64,000 nucleotides of DNA from Caballeronia telluris (lineage in GTDB: Bacteria; Pseudomonadota; Gammaproteobacteria; Burkholderiales; Burkholderiaceae), in contig NZ_FCNZ02000025.1 in NCBI RefSeq assembly GCF_001544495.1, positions 1 through 64,000 on the forward strand, given 5' to 3'. The notes under the pieces were generated by a model. The model was not told the DNA's origin, searched no databases, and saw only the letters and a list, made by a program, of their open reading frames with translations. Below are positions 33,985-43,678 of this stretch, piece by piece; the first letter of the stretch is position 1; every line of letters begins with the position of its first letter. The position numbers and the translations under genes are program-made.

Positions 33985-34665
33985 ATGCCCGAAGCCTCAC
34001 GCATTCTCGTCATCTCGCCCCACTTCGACGACGCCGTTTTTAGTTGCGGCGCGCGGATCGCGTCGAGCGGCGGCGCGCGGGTGTGCACCGTTTTCGCCGG
34101 CTGCCCCGACGCAGACGTCGCGACGGACTGGGACCGTCAGTGCGGCTTTAGCAATGCGCGTCAGGCGATGCGAGAACGCATCGCAGAGGACCACCGGGCG
34201 CTCGATGTGCTCGGCGCGAAGGGCGAACGCCTGAACTTTCTTGACGCGCAGTATGTCCCCTACGGTGATACACCGACCGTCGATGCGATCGAACGCGCGC
34301 TCAGCACGATCATTCGTTCGAACGAGCCCGCAACCCTCGTGATTCCACTCGGCCTTTACCACTCCGACCATGTCCTCGTGCACGTGGCGTGCCGAAACGC
34401 GTGGCGTAATTCGCGCGGACTCGCTTGCATCGCTTACGAAGACGCACTGTACCGCCGGATGGACGGGCTCGTGCAGCAACGCCTGGCAGACCTGCTGGCC
34501 CAAGGAATCACGGCGACGCCCGAGGTCAGCCACGAGTATCCCGTGCTGCTGAAGCGCAAGGCCGTCGCCGCTTACGCAAGTCAGCTGAAAGCGTTCGGTC
34601 CGCACGGCTACGACGATGTCTTTGCCGGCGAGCGCTACTGGCGTCTCGGCCTTGCAACGCAATGA
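33985..34665 (+). CDS. PIG-L family N-deacetylase
   Basis: 226 residues. The zinc-binding motif HFDDAVFSCG near the N-terminus and LGLYHSDHVLVHVA (about 122) supply the ligands of the PIG-L/LmbE family. The family removes acetyl groups from N-acetylglucosaminyl or similar groups. No membrane or export signal is visible. It opens the glycan cluster and overlaps the next glycosyltransferase by four bases (ATGA). It probably trims an amino sugar on an intermediate. Confidence 0.87.
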   Translation: MPEASRILVISPHFDDAVFSCGARIASSGGARVCTVFAGCPDADVATDWDRQCGFSNARQAMRERIAEDHRALDVLGAKGERLNFLDAQYVPYGDTPTVDAIERALSTIIRSNEPATLVIPLGLYHSDHVLVHVACRNAWRNSRGLACIAYEDALYRRMDGLVQQRLADLLAQGITATPEVSHEYPVLLKRKAVAAYASQLKAFGPHGYDDVFAGERYWRLGLATQ

Positions 34666-35555
34666 CGGCCATGCCGATGACCGCCGCACGCGTGACCGTG
34701 GTCGTCCTGACGCACAACCGCGTCGAGCAAGTCCTGGACACACTCGCGAAGCTTGTTGCGCTTCCCGACCGCCCGAGTGTCGTACTCGTCGATAACGCAT
34801 CGACCGACGGCACCGCTCAGCGCGTATCGCTGCGCTACCCTTCCGTACGCGTTGTCACCTCAAAAACGAATCTCGGTGCGGCCGGTCGTAACCTGGGTGT
34901 CGCCTGCGTGACGACCGATTACGTCGCCTTTTGCGACGACGACACCTGGTGGGAAACGAACTCGCTAGCCCGCGCGATCTCGATTCTCGACGCATGGCCT
35001 GAGGTGGGCGTATTGAGCGCACGCGTGGTCGTTGGCGAAGAGGAAGCATCCGACGCAACCTGCGCGTTGATGCAGGTTAGCCCGCTCGACGCGCGCGCCT
35101 TGCCCGGTCCCGCGTTGATCGGCTACATGGCCGGCGCAAGCGTATTCCGCACGGCGGTGTTCCGGCGCGCCGGCGGCTATGAGCCAAAGCTTTTCATCGG
35201 AGGCGAAGAAGAGCTCGTCGCGCTGGACGTCCTTGCAAGCGGCCTCGCCATCGTTTATGCGGACGATCTCGTCGTCCATCACCATCCTTCGACATTGCGC
35301 GACAGCGCGCGGCGCAGGCGCCTGCTCGCCCGCAACGCCGCGTGGATCGCGTGGCTGCGGCTCCCCATGCCCGAGGCATGGCGCACGACGCTGCGCGCAC
35401 TCGTGCTCATGCGCCGCGAGGGGACTCTCTTGCGCGACGCGGCGGCCATGTTCGCAGCGCTTCCGTGGGCGCTCGCGCGGCGCCGGGTCATCCCGCCGAG
35501 GGTGCGGCGCATGCGCGCCATCGTGTTCGAGGGACAGCAACGGCTCGACTTATGA
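34662..35555 (+). CDS. Glycosyltransferase family 2
   Basis: 297 residues. The GT-A fold shows VTVVVLTHNRVEQVLDTLAK, VVLVDNASTDGTAQ and the metal-binding DDD in VAFCDDDTWWE. GGYEPKLFIGGEEELVALD supplies the usual acceptor-site acidic residues. It is a cytosolic, inverting transferase acting on an NDP-sugar. Coupled to the PIG-L gene by a four-base overlap, so the two probably act in sequence on the same glycan. Confidence 0.88.
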   Translation: MTAMPMTAARVTVVVLTHNRVEQVLDTLAKLVALPDRPSVVLVDNASTDGTAQRVSLRYPSVRVVTSKTNLGAAGRNLGVACVTTDYVAFCDDDTWWETNSLARAISILDAWPEVGVLSARVVVGEEEASDATCALMQVSPLDARALPGPALIGYMAGASVFRTAVFRRAGGYEPKLFIGGEEELVALDVLASGLAIVYADDLVVHHHPSTLRDSARRRRLLARNAAWIAWLRLPMPEAWRTTLRALVLMRREGTLLRDAAAMFAALPWALARRRVIPPRVRRMRAIVFEGQQRLDL

Positions 35556-35575
35556 AGTACCACGCCTTTCGCTTC

Positions 35576-35590
35576 TACACACTGTGTGTA
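35576..35590. promoter_or_regulatory. Perfect 15-base palindrome, operator candidate
   Basis: TACACAC-T-GTGTGTA is a perfect 7+1+7 dyad in the 190-base gap between two glycosyltransferase genes, about 80 bases upstream of the -24/-12 candidate at 35669. Such distance fits an enhancer-binding activator site. The binding protein is unknown. Confidence 0.4.
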
Positions 35591-35668
35591 ATAACGCACC
35601 AATCGTTCTCCGTTAGAAATTGCTTTCGTCCCGCAACGAACAAACGCTTATGCGCGCTTTTAGACGAG

Positions 35669-35684
35669 TGGCACAACGAATGCT
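35669..35684 (+). promoter_or_regulatory. -24/-12 (sigma-54-type) promoter candidate for the main glycan operon
   Basis: TGGCACAACGAATGCT has a perfect TGGCAC and GG-N10-GC spacing; the -12 box is ATGCT. Predicted leader about 50 bases before the ATG at 35745. Confidence 0.55.
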
Positions 35685-35744
35685 GAAACGTCTTGCCTCA
35701 GCCATTGCGCTGCACGACCGAAAAAGCCCAGACGGAACCACGAC

Positions 35745-37037
35745 ATGAAGATCGCATTGATCAGCGAACACGCATCGCCGCTAGCCGTCGCGGGCGGTGT
35801 CGACAGCGGAGGACAGAATATCTATGTCGCTAACACCGCTAAGCAACTTGTTCGCGGCGGCCACCGGGTAGACGTCTTCACACGATGTGACCGGTCGCTA
35901 TTGCCGCTGGTGTCGCGCTTCGACGGCGTGCGTGTGATAAATGTACCGGCGGGTCCGCCGACCCAGCTTGCCAAAGAGCAGCTTCTTCCATTCATGGAAG
36001 ATTTCGCTCGCTTCACCATCGAATTTTTCCGCCGTGAAGACGAGCCCTATGATGTAGTACACGCGAACTTCTTTATGTCAGGCCTCGTGGGTCTGCGTGT
36101 GAAAGAAGCGCTCGGCACGCCGCTCGTCACGACCTTTCATGCGCTCGGTCGCGTTCGGCGCATTCATCAAGGCACGGACGACGGCTTCCCCGACGCGCGC
36201 TTCGACATCGAGGACGCGCTCGTCGCGCAGGCCGATTCCGTGATCGCGGAGTGTCCGCAAGACGAAGCGGACCTCGTGTCGCTGTATCGCGCGGACCCGG
36301 CGCGCATCGACCTCGTGCCCTGCGGCTTCGACAGCGACGAGTTCTACCCGATGGATCGTGCGGAAGCGCGCGAGGAACTAGGCTGGCCGCACGATCGGTA
36401 TATCGCCCTGCAACTGGGACGCATGGTGCCGCGAAAGGGTATAGAAAACGTCGTGCGCGCCATCGCGGCTTGCAATCGGGAGTTTGGCGAAACCGCGCAT
36501 CTGTATATCGTGGGCGGCAACTCCGACGACCCGAACGAGCTCGCAACCCCGGAGATCGGACGGCTAAGAGGCATCGCGCGCGCGTGCGCGATCGAGCCGC
36601 AAGTCGAATTCCTTGGACGGCACGCGCGGCAGCGGCTAAGGCTCTTCTACAACGCCGCCGATGTATTCGTCACGACGCCGTGGTACGAACCCTTCGGCAT
36701 TACGCCGCTCGAAGCGATGGCCTGCGCACGACCGGTGATAGGCGCCGATGTTGGCGGCATCCGTTATTCAGTTTCGCACGGCCACACGGGCCTGCTCGTC
36801 CCGCCGAAGGACCCGATGGCGCTCGCGCATTGCCTCGCCGTATTGAAGCGCGATCCGCAACTCGCCGAGCGCATGGGCGCGGCTGGGTTAGAGCGCGCGA
36901 AGCAGATGTTCACATGGCACGGCGTTGCCCAGTCGCTCGCCGGCGTGTACGCGCGCGTCGCGGGCATTGCGACGAGTGAGCACGTTGGTGGCTTTGAAGA
37001 GCGCACGCGCATCGCAGCCCGAGGCGCTTCTGCATGA
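35745..37037 (+). CDS. Glycosyltransferase family 4
   Basis: 430 residues with the GT-B two-domain fold. The N-terminal acceptor domain starts MKIALISEHASPLAVAGGVDSGGQNIYVANTA, and the C-terminal donor domain shows LQLGRMVPRKGIENVVRA, VDVFVTTPWYEPFGITPLEA and the EX7E-type motif in the same block. The GGVDSGGQNIY start is seen in sucrose-phosphate-synthase-like transferases. Retaining transfer from an NDP-sugar is expected. It begins a tightly packed operon of eight genes; the next gene overlaps by four bases. Confidence 0.9.
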   Translation: MKIALISEHASPLAVAGGVDSGGQNIYVANTAKQLVRGGHRVDVFTRCDRSLLPLVSRFDGVRVINVPAGPPTQLAKEQLLPFMEDFARFTIEFFRREDEPYDVVHANFFMSGLVGLRVKEALGTPLVTTFHALGRVRRIHQGTDDGFPDARFDIEDALVAQADSVIAECPQDEADLVSLYRADPARIDLVPCGFDSDEFYPMDRAEAREELGWPHDRYIALQLGRMVPRKGIENVVRAIAACNREFGETAHLYIVGGNSDDPNELATPEIGRLRGIARACAIEPQVEFLGRHARQRLRLFYNAADVFVTTPWYEPFGITPLEAMACARPVIGADVGGIRYSVSHGHTGLLVPPKDPMALAHCLAVLKRDPQLAERMGAAGLERAKQMFTWHGVAQSLAGVYARVAGIATSEHVGGFEERTRIAARGASA

Positions 37038-37630
37038 CCGGCGCCGCTGCGATCTTTCTCGACAAGGACGGCACCCTGCTGGATGACGTGCCCTACAACG
37101 TCGATCCCGACGCGATGCGGCTCGCACCCGGCGCGCGCGAAGCGCTTTCGATCTTCTCCGCGCTCGCTCTGCCGATCTTCGTCATCAGCAATCAGAGCGG
37201 TGTGGCACGCGGGCGCTTCCCTATCGAATCGCTCAATGGGGTCGAAGCGAAGCTGCACGAACTCTTTGCAAAATGTGGCGCGACACTCAGCGCGGTCTAC
37301 TGGTGTCCGCACGATGCCGAAGGGACGGTCGAACCCTTTAACCACGAATGCGATTGCCGCAAGCCGATGCCCGGCATGCTGCTGCGCGCGGCGCGTGAGC
37401 ACGACGTCGTGCTAGCCGATAGCTGGTTTATCGGTGACATCCTCGACGACATCGAAGCCGGCCGGCGTGCGCGATGCCGCACCATCCTGATCGACAACGG
37501 CAACGAGACCGTATGGCGTGGCGGGGCGTTGCGCGAGCCGCATGTGGTTGCAACCGACATGTTTCGCGCAGCCCTGTCGATTCGCGACGCCATGGACAAG
37601 CGCGTGAGCGCGCGGGAGATTGCGCGATGA
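37034..37630 (+). CDS. HAD-family phosphatase, heptose-bisphosphatase (GmhB)-like
   Basis: 198 residues. The HAD motif I is FLDKDGTLLDD (nucleophile and acid aspartates), motif II is ISNQSG, motif III is the lysine of CRKPMPGML and motif IV is FIGDILDDIEAGRRA. The CPHDAEG...CDC zinc loop is typical of GmhB, which removes the 7-phosphate (or 1-phosphate partner) from heptose bisphosphate. It implies that an ADP- or GDP-heptose precursor feeds the glycan. It overlaps both neighbours by four bases. Confidence 0.86.
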   Translation: MTGAAAIFLDKDGTLLDDVPYNVDPDAMRLAPGAREALSIFSALALPIFVISNQSGVARGRFPIESLNGVEAKLHELFAKCGATLSAVYWCPHDAEGTVEPFNHECDCRKPMPGMLLRAAREHDVVLADSWFIGDILDDIEAGRRARCRTILIDNGNETVWRGGALREPHVVATDMFRAALSIRDAMDKRVSAREIAR

Positions 37631-38796
37631 GCCGCAACCCGATCCCCCTCGCGCTGGAGGCTCACGCCCGTACTCCCGCGGCAACGTCCGTGCGCCCGTG
37701 GGGCGACGATGTCAAACGCATTCTGTGCGTCCGGCTCGATAACCTTGGCGACGTATTGATGACCACGCCCGCCTTGCACGCGTTGCGATGGGCGAGTCCC
37801 CAACGGCATCTGACGCTGCTTGCATCGCATGCGGGCGCGGCCGCCGCGCGCCATCTATCAGACGTCGACGACGTGATCGAATACGATGCGCCGTGGGTCA
37901 AGCAAAATGCGCCTCCCGATTTCCGCAACGATCTCGCGATGCGCGATCGTCTTGCACGCGGAAATTTCGACGCCGCCGTGATCTTCAGCGTCTATAGCCA
38001 GAATCCGCTGCCCGCCGCGATGCTGTGTCATCTCGCGGGCATCGGCAAACGTCTCGCGCACTGCCGCGAGAATCCCTATGGCTTGCTGACCGATTGGGTC
38101 GCCGAGACCGAACCGCAACATGGCACGCGTCATGAAGTCGACCGGCAACTGGCGCTCGTCGCGCACGTGGGCGCCGAGACGCAGGATCGGCGCATGCGCT
38201 TCGACGTGTCGCCGCTAGACGCCGCGAGTCTTGCGCGCAAGCTCTCACTGCTCCACGCGTCGGCCGACGAGCCTTATATCGTCATTCATCCAGGTGCGAG
38301 CGCCGCATCGAGACGCTATCCGCCAGAGCGCTTCGCACAGGCCGCCGAGCGCCTGGCGCACATCACCGGCTGCGCCGTCTTCGTCTCCGGCGCTCAGGCC
38401 GAAGCGGACCTTACCGCGCTCGTCAGCGGCGCACATCCGAACGCGATCGATCTTGCCGGCGCGCTGAATCTGGGCGAACTCGCCGCGCTGATCCGTGGCG
38501 CGCGCGTCCTCATATCGAACAACAGCGGGCCGGTTCATATCGCCTCGGCGCTCGGCACGCCCGTTGTCGATCTCTACGCGCTCACGAATCCGCAGCACAT
38601 GCCGTGGCAGACGCCCCATCGCGTGCTGTATCAGGACGTGCCTTGCCGCTGGTGCTACCGCAGCGTGTGCCCCGAGGGACATCACGCATGTCTCAACGGC
38701 GTCGCCGTCGACGACGTGGTCGCCGCCGCTTGCGAACTCATGGAAGAGCGCCGCGCCAACCGCGAAGCCTTAGCCGTGCCGCTCACGACACTCTGA
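37627..38796 (+). CDS. Glycosyltransferase family 9 (heptosyltransferase-like)
   Basis: 389 residues. The N-terminal domain begins after a 26-residue leader at RILCVRLDNLGDVLMTTPAL, the signature of heptosyltransferases. The donor domain shows IVIHPGASAASRRYPPERFA and ISNNSGPVHIASALGTPVVD. A cysteine-rich tail (CRWCYRSVCPEGHHACLNG) is seen in other GT9 proteins of such clusters. It probably adds a heptose supplied by the HAD phosphatase pathway encoded next door. Confidence 0.88.
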   Translation: MSRNPIPLALEAHARTPAATSVRPWGDDVKRILCVRLDNLGDVLMTTPALHALRWASPQRHLTLLASHAGAAAARHLSDVDDVIEYDAPWVKQNAPPDFRNDLAMRDRLARGNFDAAVIFSVYSQNPLPAAMLCHLAGIGKRLAHCRENPYGLLTDWVAETEPQHGTRHEVDRQLALVAHVGAETQDRRMRFDVSPLDAASLARKLSLLHASADEPYIVIHPGASAASRRYPPERFAQAAERLAHITGCAVFVSGAQAEADLTALVSGAHPNAIDLAGALNLGELAALIRGARVLISNNSGPVHIASALGTPVVDLYALTNPQHMPWQTPHRVLYQDVPCRWCYRSVCPEGHHACLNGVAVDDVVAAACELMEERRANREALAVPLTTL

Positions 38797-38816
38797 AACC
38801 TCACAGGGCTCTTGTC

Positions 38817-40562
38817 ATGTACACATTGGGAATCAATGCGGTTTATCACGACAGCGCGGCGGCGCTCCTGAAGGACGGCGTGGTCATCGCAGCGGCCGAA
38901 GACGAGCGCTTCACGCACGTCAAGCACGCAAAGCGGCCGGTACCGTTTTCAACGTGGGAGTTGCCGTTTCATGCGATCGACTACTGCCTGAAGGAGGCGG
39001 GCATCGAACTCGCCGATCTCGATCATGTGGCGTATTCATACGATCCGCGTCTTCTCTCGACGATGCCCTCCGCCTCGCGCCCCACGATCGAACTGCCGCT
39101 CGAACCGGGCAAGAAGACGATGACGAATCCCTCGGAATCGCCGTGGGACCCGCTCTTTCTCAGCTATATCGTGAACGCCAGAGCACAGCTCGTCGACGGC
39201 GCGCCGCATCACTTGCAGAAGCGCTTCAAGAGCGGCGGCCGGGCGCCGCGCTTCGAATGGCATTACGTCGATCATCATCTGTCCCATGAAGCGAGCGCCT
39301 TTCTTGCCGCGCCGTTCACCGACACCGCCGTGCTCACGATGGATGGTCGCGGCGAAGGAGTGACCACGAGCCTCGGGCAATTCGTCGACGGCGAGTACAA
39401 GCGTCTGAGGCAAGTGGAACTGCCGCATTCCCTCGGACTGCTTTACGAAGCAGTGACTGCCTATCTCGGCTTCCTCCACTCGTCCGATGAATACAAGGTC
39501 ATGGCGCTCGCGTCGTATGGCAAGCCGCTCTACGTAGATCAGTTCCGCGAAATCGTGAAGTACCGGCAAGACGGCACGTACACGGTCGACGCGCCGCGTC
39601 TCGTCGAGCGGTTCGGTGCGGCGCGTGAACGCGGCGGTCCGCTGGAGCAACGCCACTTCGATATCGCACATTCGCTGCAGACCGTGCTCGAGGACACCGT
39701 ACTCGAACTCGCTCGCTGGCTGCATGGACAAACCGGTCTCGATCATCTCGCGATGGCGGGCGGCGTCGCGCTCAACTGCGTCATGAACGCGCGACTACGC
39801 GATCGCGGTCCGTTCACAGACGTGTGGGTCCAGCCGGCCGCGGGCGATGCCGGTACGGCGCTCGGCGCGGCCTTATGGATCGATCATCGCGAACGGCGCA
39901 GGCAAGGCGAAACGACCAGGCGCTGGGTGATGAACCACGCTTATTACGGCCCAGGCTACACGGACGACGAGATCGAGCAATTCCTGCAATGGGCGAAGGT
40001 CCCCTATCGTCGTCTCGACCATATCGCTGAAGAAACCGCCGACATCCTCGCCAGCAACCGGGTGATCGGCTGGTATCAAGGGCGCACCGAGTTCGGGCCG
40101 CGCGCACTGGGTGCGCGATCGATCCTCGCGTCACCCGTCGATCCGGGCATGCAGGCCAAGCTCAACGAGATCAAGGATCGCGAAGACTTCAGGCCGGTCG
40201 CGCCGGTCGTGATGGAGGAACACGCGAACGATTGGTTCGTCGATGCGCGCGTCGCGCCGTTCATGCTGTTCATATTCGATGTCCGCCCCGGCAAGGAGAA
40301 ACAGATTCCCGCCGTGCGCCACGTCGATGGAACCGCACGCGTGCAGACCATCAACCGCGAACAGCATGCGCTCTACTATGACCTGCTTGCCGCGTTCAAG
40401 GCGCGTACCGGCGTGCCGGTGCTCGTGAACACCTCCTTCAATACGCGTGGCGAGCCGATGGTGAATTCACCGCGCGACGCGCTCGAATCCTTCTGGACGT
40501 CACCGCTCGACGCGCTCGTAATCGGCTCGTTCCTCATCGAAAAGAACGGGGCACGCGCATGA
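38817..40562 (+). CDS. NodU-family carbamoyltransferase
   Basis: 581 residues. The N-terminal part has the ASKHA fold with YVDHHLSHEASAFLAAPF (metal-binding HHxxH) and TMDGRGEGVTTSLG; a GGVALNCVMNARL block follows at about 325. The C-terminal part has GWYQGRTEFGPRALGARSIL and FRPVAPVVMEEHANDWF. The family uses carbamoyl phosphate and ATP to add a carbamoyl group to a sugar hydroxyl or an antibiotic (NodU, TobZ, CmcH). In a glycan cluster its product is probably a carbamoylated sugar. The start ATG is at 38817. Confidence 0.9.
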   Translation: MYTLGINAVYHDSAAALLKDGVVIAAAEDERFTHVKHAKRPVPFSTWELPFHAIDYCLKEAGIELADLDHVAYSYDPRLLSTMPSASRPTIELPLEPGKKTMTNPSESPWDPLFLSYIVNARAQLVDGAPHHLQKRFKSGGRAPRFEWHYVDHHLSHEASAFLAAPFTDTAVLTMDGRGEGVTTSLGQFVDGEYKRLRQVELPHSLGLLYEAVTAYLGFLHSSDEYKVMALASYGKPLYVDQFREIVKYRQDGTYTVDAPRLVERFGAARERGGPLEQRHFDIAHSLQTVLEDTVLELARWLHGQTGLDHLAMAGGVALNCVMNARLRDRGPFTDVWVQPAAGDAGTALGAALWIDHRERRRQGETTRRWVMNHAYYGPGYTDDEIEQFLQWAKVPYRRLDHIAEETADILASNRVIGWYQGRTEFGPRALGARSILASPVDPGMQAKLNEIKDREDFRPVAPVVMEEHANDWFVDARVAPFMLFIFDVRPGKEKQIPAVRHVDGTARVQTINREQHALYYDLLAAFKARTGVPVLVNTSFNTRGEPMVNSPRDALESFWTSPLDALVIGSFLIEKNGARA

Positions 40563-41626
40563 GCACCGTGATGGGCGGAATGTCGGACGTGTTCGGCGAC
40601 GAAGCGAGCATCGCGCACGCATCGGCCGTCGAACATCCCTACACCGGCGCGTTGCCCGACGTCTCCGTTGTGATACCGACTTACCGTCGTCCGGACATGC
40701 TGGCGTGCTGCCTTGCGAGCGTGCTCGCGCAAGACATCGATCCGGGGCGCTACGAGATCATCGTATGCGACGACGGGCCCGACGACGCGACGCGCGATTA
40801 TGTGCAACGTCTCGCGAACGATCATGCGGTGCAGGGCCCACGCATTCGTTACCTGCCGGTGACGTCGACTCAAGGTCCCGCTGGCGCGCGCAATGCGGGG
40901 TGGCGAGCTGCGCGTGCGCAACGCATCGCCTTCACCGACGACGATACGCAACCTGCCAATCGCTGGCTTAAGGCGGGTTTGCAGGCGCTCGACGCGGGAG
41001 CGCAAGCCGTTTCAGGGTGCATCGTCGTGCCGATCCCCGAGCATCCTTCCGACTATGAACGTGACGCCGCGGGGCTTGCGAGCGCCGAGTTTGCGACGGC
41101 CAATGCGTTTGTCGAGCGCGCGGCGCTGATGCGCACGGGCGGGTTCGACGAACGCTATACATCGGCGTGGCGCGAGGACTCCGACTTGCAGTTCGCGCTG
41201 CTCGACGCGGGATTCGTGCTCGCACGCGCGGACGATGCGGTGGTGATCCATCCGGTGCGGCCCGCGCGCTGGGGCGTCAGCCTATCTCAACAGAAGAAGA
41301 GCCAGTTCGATGCATTGCTCTACAAGAAGTATCCAAGGCTATTCCGCGAGCGCATCAGGCGCGCGCCTCCGTTTCTGTACTACGCGATCATCGCATCGGC
41401 CGTGCTTGCTGCTTGCGCGTTCGCCCTCGGGCATCCGAAGACGTCGGCCGTTGCCGCCGCCGCATGGTTTGCGATGACCGGCTGGTTCTGCGCGAAGCGC
41501 CTCGCGACCACCTCACGCAGCGCCTCGCACGTACTCGAAATGGCGTACACGTCCGCGGCAATTCCGTTTTTTTCCGTGTTTTGGCGGCTCTATGGCGCGA
41601 TCAAGTTTAGGGTGCCCTTCGTATGA
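40559..41626 (+). CDS. Glycosyltransferase family 2 with C-terminal membrane segments
   Basis: 355 residues. The GT-A motifs are VSVVIPTYRRPDMLACCLAS, IIVCDDGPDDATRDYV, and the metal-binding DDD in RIAFTDDDTQPANRW. FDERYTSAWREDSDLQFALL supplies the acceptor-site ED. Two hydrophobic stretches follow (FLYYAIIASAVLAACAFAL and AVAAAAWFAMTGWF), so it is probably anchored to the inner membrane. It overlaps the genes on both sides by four bases. Confidence 0.88.
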   Translation: MSTVMGGMSDVFGDEASIAHASAVEHPYTGALPDVSVVIPTYRRPDMLACCLASVLAQDIDPGRYEIIVCDDGPDDATRDYVQRLANDHAVQGPRIRYLPVTSTQGPAGARNAGWRAARAQRIAFTDDDTQPANRWLKAGLQALDAGAQAVSGCIVVPIPEHPSDYERDAAGLASAEFATANAFVERAALMRTGGFDERYTSAWREDSDLQFALLDAGFVLARADDAVVIHPVRPARWGVSLSQQKKSQFDALLYKKYPRLFRERIRRAPPFLYYAIIASAVLAACAFALGHPKTSAVAAAAWFAMTGWFCAKRLATTSRSASHVLEMAYTSAAIPFFSVFWRLYGAIKFRVPFV

Positions 41627-42699
41627 ACGCCGTTGCCGATACGCGCCGTATCGCAATCTTCCGAGCGCTTCAACTCGGCGACATGCTGTGTTGCGTGCCC
41701 GCGTTGCGCGCTTTGCGAAAGCGATATCCGGATGCGCATATCGTATTGATCGGCTTGCCGTGGGCGCAGGCTTTCGTGGATCGCTATTCACATCTGCTGG
41801 ACGAGTTGATCGTATTTCCCGGCGCGGTCGGCTTCCCGGAGCAACGCGAAACCGACGAGCATCTCGACGGGTTCTGCGCCATGATGAGCGAGCGCCGCTT
41901 CGATCTTGCGATTCAGATGCACGGCAGCGGTGGCGTGGCGAACGACCTCGTCGCGCGATGGAATGCGCGCACCCAGGCGGGCTTCATCCAGCCCGACGAA
42001 GTTTCGCGTCCCGGTTCGTTCATTGCATGGCCCGACGATCTCCCCGAGCCCACGCGCTATAACGCCCTCATGCATGCGCTTGGATGCGACACCGGAGATC
42101 AGCGGCTCGAGATCCCGCTAAGCGCAAAAGATCTGGACGAACGCCGGCGGCTCATGGATGCCTTCGGACTCGAAGCGCGGCGGCTGATCCTCGTGCATGT
42201 GGGCGCCCAGTTGCCCTCGCGGCGCTGGCCGGTCGAACGCTTTACCCAAGTTGCGCGCGAACTGGCGTGCGATGGCTGGCAGATTGCCATCACGGGCAGC
42301 GCCAGCGAGACGACGTTGACGTCGGCGATCGCGGCGTCGCTTGGTCCGTTAGCGGCCGACCTCACCGGACACACTTCGCTTGGCGGACTGGCCGCGCTCG
42401 TCGGCTGCGCGCAGCTCGTCGTCTGCAACGACACGGGTCTGTCACACGTCGCGGCCGCCATGCGCACGCCGAGCGTCGTAATCGCTTCGGGCAGCGATAC
42501 GCTCCGCTGGGCGCCGCTCGATCACGAACGCCATCGCGTGCTCGCCGACTATCCGCCATGCCGCCCGTGTTCGTATCGTGAATGCCCCTTCGGTCACCCA
42601 TGCGCTCTTGCAATCGACGTACAACAAGTACTCGATACAGCGCGCATGCAGTTGAACCGCTATGCTTCTCAACCGCTTACGACCACCCATGCCGACTGA
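41623..42699 (+). CDS. Glycosyltransferase family 9, second copy
   Basis: 358 residues. The start IAIFRALQLGDMLCCVPALR and the donor domain LILVHVGAQLPSRRWPVERF, VVCNDTGLSHVAAAMRTPSVV fit the heptosyltransferase family. A cysteine motif near the C-terminus (CRPCSYRECPFGHPCALAI) parallels that of the other GT9 here. It overlaps the previous gene by four bases and the next by eleven. Two GT9 enzymes suggest two heptose-like residues in the glycan. Confidence 0.87.
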   Translation: MNAVADTRRIAIFRALQLGDMLCCVPALRALRKRYPDAHIVLIGLPWAQAFVDRYSHLLDELIVFPGAVGFPEQRETDEHLDGFCAMMSERRFDLAIQMHGSGGVANDLVARWNARTQAGFIQPDEVSRPGSFIAWPDDLPEPTRYNALMHALGCDTGDQRLEIPLSAKDLDERRRLMDAFGLEARRLILVHVGAQLPSRRWPVERFTQVARELACDGWQIAITGSASETTLTSAIAASLGPLAADLTGHTSLGGLAALVGCAQLVVCNDTGLSHVAAAMRTPSVVIASGSDTLRWAPLDHERHRVLADYPPCRPCSYRECPFGHPCALAIDVQQVLDTARMQLNRYASQPLTTTHAD

Positions 42700-43648
42700 C
42701 CGCCAACGCCGCCTGCGCATCCTCACCTGGCATGTGCACGGCAACTACCTCTATTATCTGACGCAGGTCCCGCACGACTTCTATCTCGTCACGAAGCCAT
42801 CGCATCCGCCCGGTTATGCAGGCAAGGTCGGCGTGCTCCCGTGGGGCGAGAACGTGCATGAAATTCCGGTCGATCAGGTTGCGTCGCAGGAGTTCGACGT
42901 GATCCTGTTTCAGCATCGCACGCACTGGTTCGACGACCGCTTGAACGTACTAAGCGAAGCGCAACGGCGGCTTCCGACTGTCTACATCGAGCACGATCCG
43001 CCGCAGCGGAATGCATTCGAAGAGCGTCACTGGGTACAAGACCCCGACACACTGCTCGTCCATGTGACGCACTTCAACCGGCTGATGTGGGACTCGGGGG
43101 ACACCCCGGTACGGGTGATCGAACACGGCGTCGTGGTGCCAGAGGGCGTGCGCTACACCGGTGAGAAAGCACGAGGGATCGTCGTAGTCAATCATCTTCA
43201 GCAACGCGGACGCCGTCTCGGCAGCGATGTCTTTGCCGACGTTGCGAGACGCGTGCCGCTCGATCTCGTCGGTATGGATGCCGAGGCGGCGGGCGGCATC
43301 GGAGAAATCGGCAACCTCGATCTTGCCGCCTTCACGGCGCAGTACCGATTCTTCTTCAACCCTATCCGATGGACGAGCCTTGGACTTGCGATAGTCGAGG
43401 CGATGACGATCGGGATGCCGATCATCGGCTTGGCGACAACCGAGCTTGCGACCGTGATCCGCAATGGTGAAAGCGGCTTTATCGATACCAATCTAGACAC
43501 GCTCGTCGATCGAATGCACGGGCTTCTGTGCGATCCCGCTGAAGCGCGTCGGCTCGGCGAAGGGGCGCGGCGGGCTGCGCTCGAACGCTTTCACATTAAC
43601 CGCTTCATACGCGACTGGAGCAACGCGTTGCACGACGTAAGCCATTGA
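42689..43648 (+). CDS. Glycosyltransferase, GT-B fold
   Basis: 319 residues. The N-terminal half is unusual (LRILTWHVHGNYLYYLTQVP, VILFQHRTHWFDDRLNVL), and the C-terminal half has the donor domain FFFNPIRWTSLGLAIVEAMTIGMPIIG with the retaining-type glutamates. It fits the GT4/GT1 clan. The ATG at 42689 lies inside the end of the preceding gene. The acceptor is unknown. Confidence 0.8.
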   Translation: MPTDRQRRLRILTWHVHGNYLYYLTQVPHDFYLVTKPSHPPGYAGKVGVLPWGENVHEIPVDQVASQEFDVILFQHRTHWFDDRLNVLSEAQRRLPTVYIEHDPPQRNAFEERHWVQDPDTLLVHVTHFNRLMWDSGDTPVRVIEHGVVVPEGVRYTGEKARGIVVVNHLQQRGRRLGSDVFADVARRVPLDLVGMDAEAAGGIGEIGNLDLAAFTAQYRFFFNPIRWTSLGLAIVEAMTIGMPIIGLATTELATVIRNGESGFIDTNLDTLVDRMHGLLCDPAEARRLGEGARRAALERFHINRFIRDWSNALHDVSH

Positions 43649-43678
43649 ATGTGAGTCATTGACGCAACAGGGACGATC

